Source of the DNA: JAPLJU01 sp036725345 | GTDB lineage: Bacteria > Desulfobacterota > Syntrophia > Syntrophales > UBA2192 | Direction of reading: 5' to 3' | Assembly (NCBI GenBank): GCA_036725345.1 | Contig: DAIMEJ010000003.1 | Location: 62,001-126,000, forward strand | DNA length: 64,000 bases | Shown: one piece after another, positions 42,049-48,693 of the stretch | How positions within the stretch are numbered: position 1 is the first letter of the stretch | Layout of the letters: the number at the start of each line of letters is the position of its first letter | The notes under the pieces: model-generated | Told to the model about the DNA's origin: nothing | What the model saw: the letters and a program-made list of their open reading frames with translations, nothing else | Database searches by the model: none | Translations under genes and position numbers: made by a program

Positions 42049-42714
42049 ATGACCAAAGCAAGCATTTCCTTTTTTCTCAGCCTTTTGCTCATTTTGGCAG
42101 GCTGCGCGGCGCCTGAAACGCAGACAAAAACACAGAAAGGCGCCATCTACGGTGCGGCAGGCGGCGCGGCCGCCGGGGCCATTGCCGGCCAGGTGATTGG
42201 ACGCGACACCAAAGGGACCCTGATCGGCGCGGCCATCGGGGCGGCCGTGGGTGGCCTCGGGGGCGCCGGGGTCGGTAAGATGATGGACAACCAGGAAAGA
42301 GACATGCGTGAGGCTTTGGCCAAGTCGGAGGCCGCCGCCGTGTCGAGGGAAGGCAATCTCCTCGCCGTCACTTTCAAAGGCGATGTCACCTTCGATACCA
42401 ACTCCACGGTCGTGAGACCGGGGCTCCAGTCAGAGATCAACCGGGTCGCGGGTGTTTTGACTCAATACCCTCAGACCCTGGTGAGGGTGGAAGGGCATAC
42501 CGACAGTGTAGGCTCCAATGAGTACAACCAGGACCTCTCTATCCGGCGGGCCAATTCGGTAAAAAACCTGCTGGTCCAGCGCGGCGTGGCCGAAAGCCGT
42601 ATCGATGCCGTCGGGTATGGGGAGACCCTGCCCGTGGCCACCAACGAAACCGAGGCCGGGCGTCAGAGAAACAGAAGGGTGGAAATTAAAATCGCGCCGC
42701 AGCAACAACAATAG
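42049..42714 (+). CDS. OmpA-family lipoprotein with glycine-zipper
   Basis: 221 residues. Lipoprotein signal with lipobox LILAG-Cys at residue 19-20, then a glycine-zipper stretch (AAGGAAAGAIAG, IGAAIGAAVGG) and an OmpA C-terminal domain: VTFDTNSTVVRP, RVEGHTDSVGSNEYN and GYGETLPVATNETEAGRQRNRRVEI, with the Asp and Arg that bind diaminopimelate. It anchors the outer membrane to peptidoglycan, like YiaD or Pal-type proteins. AAGGAGAATAGACA precedes the ATG. Confidence 0.92.
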   Translation: MTKASISFFLSLLLILAGCAAPETQTKTQKGAIYGAAGGAAAGAIAGQVIGRDTKGTLIGAAIGAAVGGLGGAGVGKMMDNQERDMREALAKSEAAAVSREGNLLAVTFKGDVTFDTNSTVVRPGLQSEINRVAGVLTQYPQTLVRVEGHTDSVGSNEYNQDLSIRRANSVKNLLVQRGVAESRIDAVGYGETLPVATNETEAGRQRNRRVEIKIAPQQQQ

Positions 42715-42864
42715 AATGACAGGGGATAGTGGCCGAAGTCAGGGGGTTGCGGATTTTGATCTGCGACCCCCTTTCTTTAAGGCTGCCCGTTCGGGTAAGG
42801 TTTTTAGAGGGGCAAAATCCTCCTGTGCCCGATGGATCATTCTGTGAAAGTCACATAATTGATA

Positions 42865-42930
42865 TATAATCCTTGATGATCACCTCGTCCGCGTCCCCCC
42901 TCCTCCTAGCGGATGAGGTGATTTTTCTTT
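42865..42930 (+). other. TATAAT box followed at once by a stable hairpin and T run
   Basis: TATAAT at 42865-42870, then at 42878 GATCACCTCGTCCGC pairs with GCGGATGAGGTGATTTTT across a C-rich loop. If the box is real, transcripts would begin in the hairpin. It may be a late terminator for the OmpA gene (stop at 42714), a leader of the DUF1428 gene, or a very short RNA. No good -35 is seen. Confidence 0.4.
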
Positions 42931-43008
42931 CAGCCTTTCACCACAGGGCAGCTTCGTGAAGCAGGGACAAATCAACCCATAATGGAAAAACCTTGAGAAG
43001 GAGGATTT

Positions 43009-43362
43009 ATGCGATACGTGGATGGTTATGTTTTGCCCGTTCCGAAGAAAAACCTTAAGAGCTACGCCCGCATGGCACGGCTGGGCAAAAAAATGTGGAT
43101 GAGGCACGGCGCGCTCGACTACAAGGAATGCGTCGGAGACGACCTGAAAACGAAATGGGGGATTCCGTTCCCGCGGATGATGAAGCTGAAGCCCGGCGAG
43201 ACGGTGGTCTTTTCGTTCGTCGTGTTCAAATCGCGGGCCCACCGTGATCGCGTCAACGCGAAGGTGATGAAGGAAATGGAAGGCATGGGCGAGCCGAAGG
43301 ACATGCCCTTTGATTTCAGGCGGATGGTCTACGGCGGCTTCAAGGTCCTCGTCGACGCCTGA
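43009..43362 (+). CDS. DUF1428 family protein
   Basis: 117 residues, start MRYVDGYVLPVPKKNLKSY, with the conserved DUF1428 features ALDYKECVGDDL and TVVFSFVVFKSRAHRDRVNAKVM, and an ending GGFKVLVDA. This is a small ferredoxin-like (dimeric alpha/beta barrel) family of unknown role, widespread in bacteria. GAAGGAGGATTT precedes the ATG. It stands alone between the OmpA lipoprotein and the CTERM proteins. Confidence 0.88.
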   Translation: MRYVDGYVLPVPKKNLKSYARMARLGKKMWMRHGALDYKECVGDDLKTKWGIPFPRMMKLKPGETVVFSFVVFKSRAHRDRVNAKVMKEMEGMGEPKDMPFDFRRMVYGGFKVLVDA

Positions 43363-43674
43363 GCGGCCCGACGGCCCGCTCCGGTTCAGGGGATTCGCGA
43401 AGCAGTGACTGAATCCCTTAATCCGAAAGGATCTTTTTAAGGCGTTACTTATGACTCCGCGTCAGGAATTGCAATGTTTCCCTATCCTCTTGAAATTGTT
43501 TAAAATCGGCACGGGAGACTAGATGAGCTAATACTTTTGTATTAGATAAAAATCATCCTTTTTGGTATTGCGTTTTTCGTTTGATTGTGTAATGTTTCAA
43601 ACACTTACCCATCCACAAGAAAACGAAAACCCTGAAAATTGATGTTGCAGAAAACCTGCAGGAGGAGGTCATAT
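43363..43674. other. Intergenic region upstream of the first CTERM gene
   Basis: 312 bp, turning AT-rich to the right. A perfect hairpin CTAATAC-TTTT-GTATTAG lies at 43528-43545. A TTGCGT and a TAATGT with a 16-base gap near 43566-43593 could be a promoter. No gene is seen. Confidence 0.4.
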
Positions 43675-44355
43675 ATGAAAAAGATAGCACTCATAGTGAC
43701 TATATTGTTACTGGGTTTTCCCCAGCAAGGTCCATGTGCAATTTACACCGGGAACATATCGTATGGTTTTGGCCTTCAAGCCAGCAATGAATGGGCGGAT
43801 ACAAGTTCCATACTTGGATGGACGGTCGATAATGAAACCACCCAGGGGTACTGGACTTATGAATACATTTTCGATGTCATGGCGAACGAAAGTGTAAAGA
43901 ACATCAGCCACGTCATCACCCAGGTGTCAACCACGTTCGAGTTGAACAACCTAAACACCACTTTAACGACAGCGGGCTACGATCTGGACACTTACAATGG
44001 CGAGAGCCAGGGCAACAGCAACCCCGGGATCCCCGGAGATATTTTTGGAATGAAGTGGGAGGGTCTGGGGGATTCAGCATATTGGGGATGGACGATCGTG
44101 ACAGATCGGGCCCCGATGTGGGGCGACTTTTATGCTGTTGACGGAAAAACCCCGGGTGCAGAGGTCTTTGCCTACAACACCGGATTCGGTATCCCTAACC
44201 TGTCGTTGCCCGCCGACGGCAACGCTATTGACAACGAGGGGAGAGCGTGGGTGTTGGTCCCGGACACCACGGTTATCCCCATCCCCGGCGCCGTGTGGCT
44301 GCTGGGCTCCGGTCTCCTGGGGTTAGTAGCAGTCAGGAGAAGGTTCAAAAAATAG
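43675..44355 (+). CDS. VPLPA/PEP-CTERM-type sorted protein
   Basis: 226 residues from ATG 43675 (GGAGGAGGT ribosome site). A signal peptide (MKKIALIVTILLLGF) leads a beta-rich, Asn/Thr/Trp-rich secreted domain. The end is a sorting signal: VIPIPGAVWLLGSGLLGLVAVRRR, a proline motif, a membrane helix and a basic tail, the layout of VPLPA-CTERM proteins handled by an exosortase. No exosortase lies in the window. The mature part is unlike known enzymes but similar in plan to the next CTERM protein (both share a WGD motif followed by a repeated Gly/Tyr pattern). Such proteins accompany exopolysaccharide loci. Confidence 0.8.
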   Translation: MKKIALIVTILLLGFPQQGPCAIYTGNISYGFGLQASNEWADTSSILGWTVDNETTQGYWTYEYIFDVMANESVKNISHVITQVSTTFELNNLNTTLTTAGYDLDTYNGESQGNSNPGIPGDIFGMKWEGLGDSAYWGWTIVTDRAPMWGDFYAVDGKTPGAEVFAYNTGFGIPNLSLPADGNAIDNEGRAWVLVPDTTVIPIPGAVWLLGSGLLGLVAVRRRFKK

Positions 44356-44388
44356 TTGAAAAGCGGTAGGCCTTCTTCGAACTAATAG
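44350..44388 (+). repeat. 39-bp direct repeat, copy 1
   Basis: Starts AAATAGTTGAAAAGCGG and ends CTTCGAACTAATAG. It matches the copy at 44564-44602 at 35 of 39 positions and overlaps the end of the first CTERM gene. Confidence 0.8.
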
Positions 44389-44420
44389 AACCAACAGAAC
44401 TAATAGAACTAACAGAACCT
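44379..44420 (+). repeat. Tandem 9-nt repeat (GAACTAATA type)
   Basis: Four full units, GAACTAATA, GAACCAACA, GAACTAATA, GAACTAACA, then a partial GAACCT. Similar 9-nt units recur at 46594-46640. Confidence 0.8.
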
Positions 44421-44427
44421 GTTTTTG

Positions 44428-44457
44428 CTGGTGGTCCGCCGGAAAATGAAAAAGTAA
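44428..44457 (+). pseudogene. 3'-end remnant of a CTERM gene
   Basis: Reads LVVRRKMKK followed by TAA, nearly the end of the second CTERM protein (LVAVRRKMKK). It is followed, as there, by a CCAATTT stretch and an AAAAAGGAGGCAGGG terminator, so this is what remains of a third copy or a recombination scar. Confidence 0.6.
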
Positions 44458-44482
44458 ACCATAAACCAATTTGATGGTCAAC

Positions 44483-44517
44483 AAAAAGGAGGCAGGGCTT
44501 TCACCCTGCCTCCTTTT
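44483..44517 (+). terminator. Terminator after the CTERM remnant
   Basis: AAAAAGGAGGCAGGG, loop CTTTCA, CCCTGCCTCCTTTTT: a perfect 15-bp stem with a T run. It also serves the first CTERM gene and nearly matches the terminator of the second. Confidence 0.9.
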
Positions 44518-44563
44518 TGTTTGCTTTTTTCATTGATTTATCATAACGATAAAAACCTTCCAC

Positions 44564-44602
44564 AAATAGTTGAAAAGTGGCAGGCCTTCTTCGAATTGAT
44601 AG
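44564..44602 (+). repeat. 39-bp direct repeat, copy 2
   Basis: Second copy of the repeat at 44350, 214 bp downstream, followed by degenerate 9-nt units (GCACTAACG, GAACTAACT). It lies upstream of the second CTERM gene. Confidence 0.8.
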
Positions 44603-44727
44603 CACTAACGGAACTAACTCTTTCCAGCATTTTTTAAAAGTCGTGACCTGTTTATAGATAAGGGTGGTTTTAAAAAGAAGCATTGCCATGAATAAAAAAG
44701 GGGGTCTCCCTGTAAAGGAGGTTGATA

Positions 44728-45387
44728 ATGAAGACCAGGACATTAAGGACGCTGGTAGTCATTGCCGCGGCTGTCTTTTTGGTATTTAGCGCCACTAACG
44801 CCTCTGCGGCTCTCATTGCAAGCGGCACACTCAGTGCAGGAAATGGGAATCTGGTGAGGTCGAATTCCGCTTATTGGGCAAACGCGGTTCTGAACTGGTC
44901 CATCGATCAGACAGGCTCCCTTTTCACTTACACCTACGATTTCAACACCAACAGCGGCGAAGCGCAGGTACTGAGCCACATAACAATTGAGACTTCTCCC
45001 GGCTTCGCGGAAGGCGATGTTTTAAGTGGCACCACCTCTGGCTGGGAAGTGGGACCTGACGGTTCTGCCACTCCGGTCGACGGGACCCTCTCTAATATCT
45101 ACGGCATCAAGTGGGACGGGAACCAGAGCGGAAGCCTGACCACAGTAACCCTTTTGACCTACAGGACGCCCGTCTGGGGCGATGTCTTTCTGAAGGACGG
45201 CCAGGTTGATGCTTGGAACAGCGGCTATGCATTGGAAGATCCGACTACGGCCGTTACAGGCAACTGGACTTCATATGGCTGGCTTGGTGTGCCGGACACC
45301 ACGGTAATCCCCATCCCAGGCGCCGTGTGGCTCCTGGGCTCGGGCCTCTTGGGGTTAGTAGCAGTGCGCCGGAAAATGAAAAAGTAA
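44728..45387 (+). CDS. VPLPA/PEP-CTERM-type sorted protein
   Basis: 219 residues from ATG 44728 with AAAGGAGG before it. Signal peptide (LVVIAAAVFLVFSATNASAA), a secreted beta-rich domain, and the same sorting tail as its neighbour, VIPIPGAVWLLGSGLLGLVAVRRKMKK. The two proteins share motifs (WxVDN/WSIDQ, GIKWDG/GMKWEG, PVWGD/PMWGD, VPDTTVIPIPGAVW), so they are diverged duplicates. The 3' DNA is even closer than the rest, which fits gene conversion. Function unknown; probably displayed on or released from the cell surface. Confidence 0.8.
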   Translation: MKTRTLRTLVVIAAAVFLVFSATNASAALIASGTLSAGNGNLVRSNSAYWANAVLNWSIDQTGSLFTYTYDFNTNSGEAQVLSHITIETSPGFAEGDVLSGTTSGWEVGPDGSATPVDGTLSNIYGIKWDGNQSGSLTTVTLLTYRTPVWGDVFLKDGQVDAWNSGYALEDPTTAVTGNWTSYGWLGVPDTTVIPIPGAVWLLGSGLLGLVAVRRKMKK

Positions 45388-45412
45388 ATCATAAGCCAAT
45401 TTAAGAAGTCAT

Positions 45413-45448
45413 AAAAAGGAGGCAGGGCATTCGCCCTGCCTTTTCTTT
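45413..45448 (+). terminator. Terminator of the second CTERM gene
   Basis: AAAAAGGAGGCAGGGC, loop ATTC, GCCCTGCCTTTTCTTTTTT; near copy of the terminator at 44483. Confidence 0.88.
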
Positions 45449-45477
45449 TTTTTCGTTATCCTTGTTCTGTATTACGG

Positions 45478-45558
45478 TTCTTGAACCTTAACACTTAATC
45501 ACTTAACCCTTAACACTGCGCGAAGCGCATACTGAACACTTGAAACTTCAAATTCATT
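45478..45558 (+). repeat. Heptanucleotide repeat array 1 with mini-hairpin
   Basis: Units such as CTTGAAC, CTTAACA, CTTAATC, CTTAACC run head to tail with a 7-nt period. In the middle is TGCGCGAAGCGCA, a 5-bp stem with a 3-base loop, then CTGAACA, CTTGAAA, CTTCAAA. Confidence 0.8.
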
Positions 45559-45812
45559 GAAGGCGTCATTTAACCGTCTTTCATACAAAATTGCATGAAA
45601 AATGTTGCAAGTTGCGATAAATCCTGTATATTTTCGCATCTGGCATATGTTCAAAAAGGCCGGGTAAACCATCCGAACCCAACCCGGCAGCAGGGGAGTT
45701 GTAAGCCATCCAGTTTGGCATCGTTTCCACCCCTTTGAGTGCAGTCAGTACAGGCCTTTTCATCAATTTCTGTAACTGACAGAGCGGAGCTTTATCTAAA
45801 TATCCGTAAAAT
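45559..45812. other. Gap between repeat arrays 1 and 2
   Basis: 254 bp without a recognisable gene. A stem GCCGGGT/ACCCGGC with a 16-base loop lies at 45659-45688. The minus strand is open for 61 codons here but shows no known motif. Confidence 0.4.
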
Positions 45813-45897
45813 TTAACATCTTAACCCTTAAAACTCTCGCCCACAGGCGAGTCGAACGTCGAGCATCTAATCGAACCTCCGCCCTTCAGGCATTCTA
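45813..45897 (+). repeat. Heptanucleotide repeat array 2 with mini-hairpins
   Basis: CTTAACC and CTTAAAA units, then CTCGCCCACAGGCGAG (6-bp stem), GTCGAAC and ATCGAAC units and a CCGCCCTTCAGGC segment. It ends 60 bp before brnT. Confidence 0.75.
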
Positions 45898-45918
45898 CGT
45901 AAAATATATCAATATATG

Positions 45919-45946
45919 TTGCATATCTGGTTTTGTGATGTATAAT
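45919..45946 (+). promoter_or_regulatory. Promoter of brnTA
   Basis: TTGCAT, 16-base gap, TATAAT, with transcription expected about 4-6 bases before ATG 45957, so the toxin mRNA may be nearly leaderless. AT-rich dyads (ATATATCAATATAT) overlap the -35 and could be the BrnA operator. Confidence 0.5.
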
Positions 45947-45956
45947 AAATGACAGC

Positions 45957-46229
45957 ATGAACTTTGAATGGGACCCTCGAAAGGATATTTCGAACAAGGA
46001 AAAGCATGGCATTGACTTTGAGACCGCTAAAAAATTGTGGTTTGATGACAGGAGGTTGGAACTCCAGATATCCTTTCCTTCTGAAGACAGATGGGTTCTG
46101 ATAGCCGCGATCGAAGATAAGGTTTGGACAGCCATATACACGATGCGACACGATGTAATTCGTATAATATCGGTCCGGCGCGCCAGGGCAAGGGAGGTGA
46201 AACTCTATGAAGGCAAAACAGAAGGCTAA
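45957..46229 (+). CDS. brnT: BrnT family toxin
   Basis: 90 residues with the BrnT signature FEWDPRKDISNKEKHGIDFETAKKLW at the start, then DDRRLEL, RWVLIAAIEDKVWTAIYT and IRIISVRRARAREVKLYE, a RelE-like ribonuclease fold. In the type II BrnT/BrnA system the toxin cleaves RNA and is held by BrnA. It overlaps brnA by 23 bp. The module is flanked on both sides by heptanucleotide repeat arrays. Confidence 0.9.
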   Translation: MNFEWDPRKDISNKEKHGIDFETAKKLWFDDRRLELQISFPSEDRWVLIAAIEDKVWTAIYTMRHDVIRIISVRRARAREVKLYEGKTEG

Positions 46230-46458
46230 GACGGCAGCCGAATTCGACAAAAGGTTTGACCAGGGAGAAGATATCCACGATCTGGTGGATCTCTCGAAGG
46301 CTAAGATGGCGCGCCCTGGCAGAAAAATACGCATTACTCTTGATGTCCCGGAATCGCTTGTGAGGGAGATTGATGCGGTGAGGGAACGCATAGGCATCGA
46401 TCGCGGGGCGCTCATCAAGGTTTGGCTGCACGAGAGGGTTGCTCAGGAAAAAACATGA
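46207..46458 (+). CDS. brnA: BrnA-type antitoxin
   Basis: 83 residues. A charged N-terminus (KQKAKTAAEFDKRFDQGED) that would wrap the toxin, then a ribbon-helix-helix DNA-binding end with RKIRITLDVPESLVREIDAVRERIGI and RGALIKVWLHERV. It neutralises BrnT and represses their shared promoter. It starts inside brnT, the usual order for this system. Confidence 0.88.
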   Translation: MKAKQKAKTAAEFDKRFDQGEDIHDLVDLSKAKMARPGRKIRITLDVPESLVREIDAVRERIGIDRGALIKVWLHERVAQEKT

Positions 46459-46488
46459 ACCACCCGACCCAATCAAACTGTTTTTTAT

Positions 46489-46675
46489 CTAACCTTGAAC
46501 CTTGAACGCCGCGTCAGCTGACACTTAATCACTTAACCTTTAACACTGCCCGCAGGGCATACTTAACACTTAAAACTCGCCGCCCTGCGGCGTCTAACCA
46601 ATAGAACTAATGGAACTAATAGAACCAATCGAACCGTTTTTTATCCCTTAACCCTGCGCGTAGCGTCTTGAACCA
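46489..46675 (+). repeat. Repeat array 3: heptads, nonamers and four mini-hairpins
   Basis: Heptads (CTTGAAC, CTTAATC, CTTAACC, CTTAACA), mini-hairpins CCGCGTCAGCTGAC, GCCCGCAGGGC, CGCCGCCCTGCGGCG and TGCGCGTAGCG, and 9-nt units (GAACTAATG, GAACTAATA, GAACCAATC). The last CTTGAAC supplies the TTG start of the next gene. Confidence 0.82.
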
Positions 46676-47252
46676 CCGAACTGTCTTCATACTTGGCGTC
46701 GTCCTTATCCTGGCCCTGTCGGTCTATTACGCCCCCTCCTATCTCGTCGTTTCCGACCAGCCTGTCGAATCCGATGCCGTGGTGATTTTCCCGGGCAATG
46801 AGAAGGGAACACGGGAGAAAGAAGCTCATCAACTGGTCCGGGAAGGCTTGGCCGAATACCTCATTAACCCCGGCCGAAGACAAATTCATAAGCGCAACCC
46901 CGACGGCAAGCTCGACAAAATTAATATTGACTCCAAACTTGAGACTTCCAACTTAAAACTTGAAACTACCTCTTGGTTCGAAGACACCCACAAGGACGCC
47001 CTGGTCGCCCGTGACATGATGGAGGGTCTCGGCATCCAATCGGCAATCTTCGTCAGTTCTCCCTACCACATGCGGCGCATCAAGCTGATTGCAGGGAAGA
47101 TCTTCAAGGACAGCCTCGCTGTTCGGTATGTCCCCACCCGCTATGAATCGATTCCGGGCGACTTCTGGTTCATGGACGCGCAGCAGGTCCGCTGGGTCGC
47201 CAGCGAATACGCGAAAATAATCTGGTTTCTTATCTACAGCCCCTTTGTATAA
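46668..47252 (+). CDS. DUF218 (YdcF/ElyC-like) membrane protein with repeat-derived insert
   Basis: 194 residues. An N-terminal membrane helix (TVFILGVVLILALSVYYA) precedes the DUF218 fold: SDAVVIFPGNEKG, then DTHKDALVARDMMEG and IFVSSPYHMRRIKLIAG, the conserved Ser/His segment. DUF218 proteins act in envelope processes (ElyC, SanA) with no settled reaction. Two oddities: the only usable start is TTG 46668, which belongs to a CTTGAAC unit of the upstream repeat; and residues about 85-101 (INIDSKLETSNLKLETT) are translated from the same repeat type inserted in frame. No ribosome site is visible, so expression is uncertain. Confidence 0.65.
   Translation: MNHRTVFILGVVLILALSVYYAPSYLVVSDQPVESDAVVIFPGNEKGTREKEAHQLVREGLAEYLINPGRRQIHKRNPDGKLDKINIDSKLETSNLKLETTSWFEDTHKDALVARDMMEGLGIQSAIFVSSPYHMRRIKLIAGKIFKDSLAVRYVPTRYESIPGDFWFMDAQQVRWVASEYAKIIWFLIYSPFV
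46920..46970 (+). repeat. Repeat array 4, inside the DUF218 gene
   Basis: Units AAACTTGAG, ACTTCCA, ACTTAAA, ACTTGAA in 7-nt steps, read in frame as part of the DUF218 protein. No mini-hairpin in this copy. Confidence 0.7.
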
Positions 47253-47254
47253 CC

Positions 47255-47460
47255 GTCTTGTTTCTTGAAACTAGCCCTGCGCGAAGCGCATACTGAACAC
47301 TTGATACTTGAAACTGCCCTCAGGGCATACTTAATCACTTCAAACTTCACACTCTCGCCATTAGGCGAGTCGAACCTTGAACTCCGCGTCAGCGGACACT
47401 TAATCACTCAACACTTAAAACTTAACACTCTCGCCATTAGGCGAGTCTAACAAACTAAGG
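47255..47460 (+). repeat. Repeat array 5, between the DUF218 gene and gmd
   Basis: The longest intergenic array. Heptads of CTTGAAA/CTTAATC/CTTAACA type separate hairpins TGCGCGAAGCGCA, GCCCTCAGGGC, CTCGCCATTAGGCGAG (twice) and CCGCGTCAGCGG. It fills the whole gap up to the gmd ribosome region. Confidence 0.85.
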
Positions 47461-47469
47461 AACTTTTAT

Positions 47470-48501
47470 ATGAAACGAGCTTTCATCACCGGGATAACAG
47501 GGCAGGATGGATCGTACCTGACGGAATTGCTCCTTGCCAAAGGGTATGAAGTGCATGGCTTGATTCGGCGGTCGAGCACCTTCAACACAGACCGGATCGA
47601 TCATCTCTACAGGGACATTCATGACCCCGACCCCCGTCTGTACCTGCACTACGGCGATCTGTCCGTCTCGGGACAACTCACCGACCTGCTTCACGCCATC
47701 CGGCCCGATGAGATCTACCATCTCGGGGCACAAAGCCACGTCCGGGTGAGCTTCGATATGCCGGAGTACACCGGCGACATCACGGGTATGGGGACTTTGC
47801 GACTCCTGGAAGCTATCCGCAAGAGTGGTATAAAGACAAAATTCTATCAGGCCTCGTCAAGCGAAATGTTCGGCACCGCTCCGCCGCCCCAGAGCGAACA
47901 AACTCCCTTCCAGCCTCAGAGTCCCTATGCGGCCTCCAAGGTGTTTGCTTACCATCTGGCGAGAAATTACCGTGACGCTTACAAGATCTTCGCCTGTAAC
48001 GGGATTCTTTTCAACCATGAATCCCCGCGTCGAGGGGAAACCTTCGTAACCCGCAAGATCACGCGGGCGGCAACCCGCATCAAGCTCGGCCTCCAGGACA
48101 AACTCTATCTCGGCAACACGAAGGCGAAACGGGATTGGGGATATGCCGGCGATTTCGTGGAGGCCATGTGGCTCATGGTGCAACAGGATAGACCGGATGA
48201 TTATGTCGTTGCCACGGGGGAGACGCATTCCGTTCGGGAATTCCTCGACAGGGTGTTCCAGAAGCTTGACCTGGATGTCGAGAAGCACCTGGCAATTGAC
48301 CCCCGATATTTCAGGCCGACGGAGGTGGACGTTCTCCTGGGCGATTTTACCAAGGCACGTAAGAAGTTGGGCTGGTCGCCGAAAGTGTCCTTCGAGCAGC
48401 TTATCGATATGATGGTGGCAAGCGATTTTGAAATCGCCAAGAAAGAAAAAACGCTCGTCGACGCGGGCTACACCCCCCAGAGAAACGGCAGTGCACTTTA
48501 A
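47470..48501 (+). CDS. gmd: GDP-mannose 4,6-dehydratase
   Basis: 343 residues, full length. NAD(P) loop GITGQDGSYLTELLL, RRSSTFNTDRIDHLY, catalytic Thr/Glu/Tyr/Lys in SSSEMFGTAP and SPYAASKVFAYH, and the Gmd mark NHESPRRGETFVTRKITRA. It makes GDP-4-keto-6-deoxymannose, the substrate of the next gene, so the pair yields GDP-L-fucose (or GDP-rhamnose-type sugars). No array interrupts it although arrays abut both ends. Confidence 0.95.
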   Translation: MKRAFITGITGQDGSYLTELLLAKGYEVHGLIRRSSTFNTDRIDHLYRDIHDPDPRLYLHYGDLSVSGQLTDLLHAIRPDEIYHLGAQSHVRVSFDMPEYTGDITGMGTLRLLEAIRKSGIKTKFYQASSSEMFGTAPPPQSEQTPFQPQSPYAASKVFAYHLARNYRDAYKIFACNGILFNHESPRRGETFVTRKITRAATRIKLGLQDKLYLGNTKAKRDWGYAGDFVEAMWLMVQQDRPDDYVVATGETHSVREFLDRVFQKLDLDVEKHLAIDPRYFRPTEVDVLLGDFTKARKKLGWSPKVSFEQLIDMMVASDFEIAKKEKTLVDAGYTPQRNGSAL

Positions 48502-48512
48502 CTGCTATGGCA

Positions 48513-48690
48513 GAGTGTTAAGTTTTAAGTGATTAAGTTTTAAGTAAAAAAATTAACTGGGAAGCGGTTTATTAGTTCTTTAGTGCCTTAGTTCATTAGT
48601 TCAAATAGCAACAAACAGTCTCTATAGCTGAAAACCTGCAACTTGACACTTGACACTCGCCACTTCGTGGCGCCGAACCTTGAACATTTT
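48513..48690 (+). repeat. Repeat array 6, partly inverted, between gmd and fcl
   Basis: Begins with heptads in the opposite orientation (GTGTTAAGTTTTAAGTGATTA), continues with TTAGTTCTTTAGTGCCTTAG, and from 48638 returns to the usual direction with CTTGACA units, hairpin CGCCACTTCGTGGCG and CTTGAAC. Both orientations within one gap show that arrays can invert. Confidence 0.78.
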
Positions 48691-48693
48691 TTT

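Noticed and set aside
45656..45700. Possible GEMM-type (c-di-GMP-I) riboswitch
   Set aside because: GGTAAACC and a stem are present, but the GGGACGCAAAGCC-type core and the second stem of GEMM are missing, and no gene follows closely.
45581..45766. 61-codon minus-strand frame between repeat arrays
   Set aside because: No motif, no ribosome site, and partly palindromic DNA; cannot be supported as a gene.
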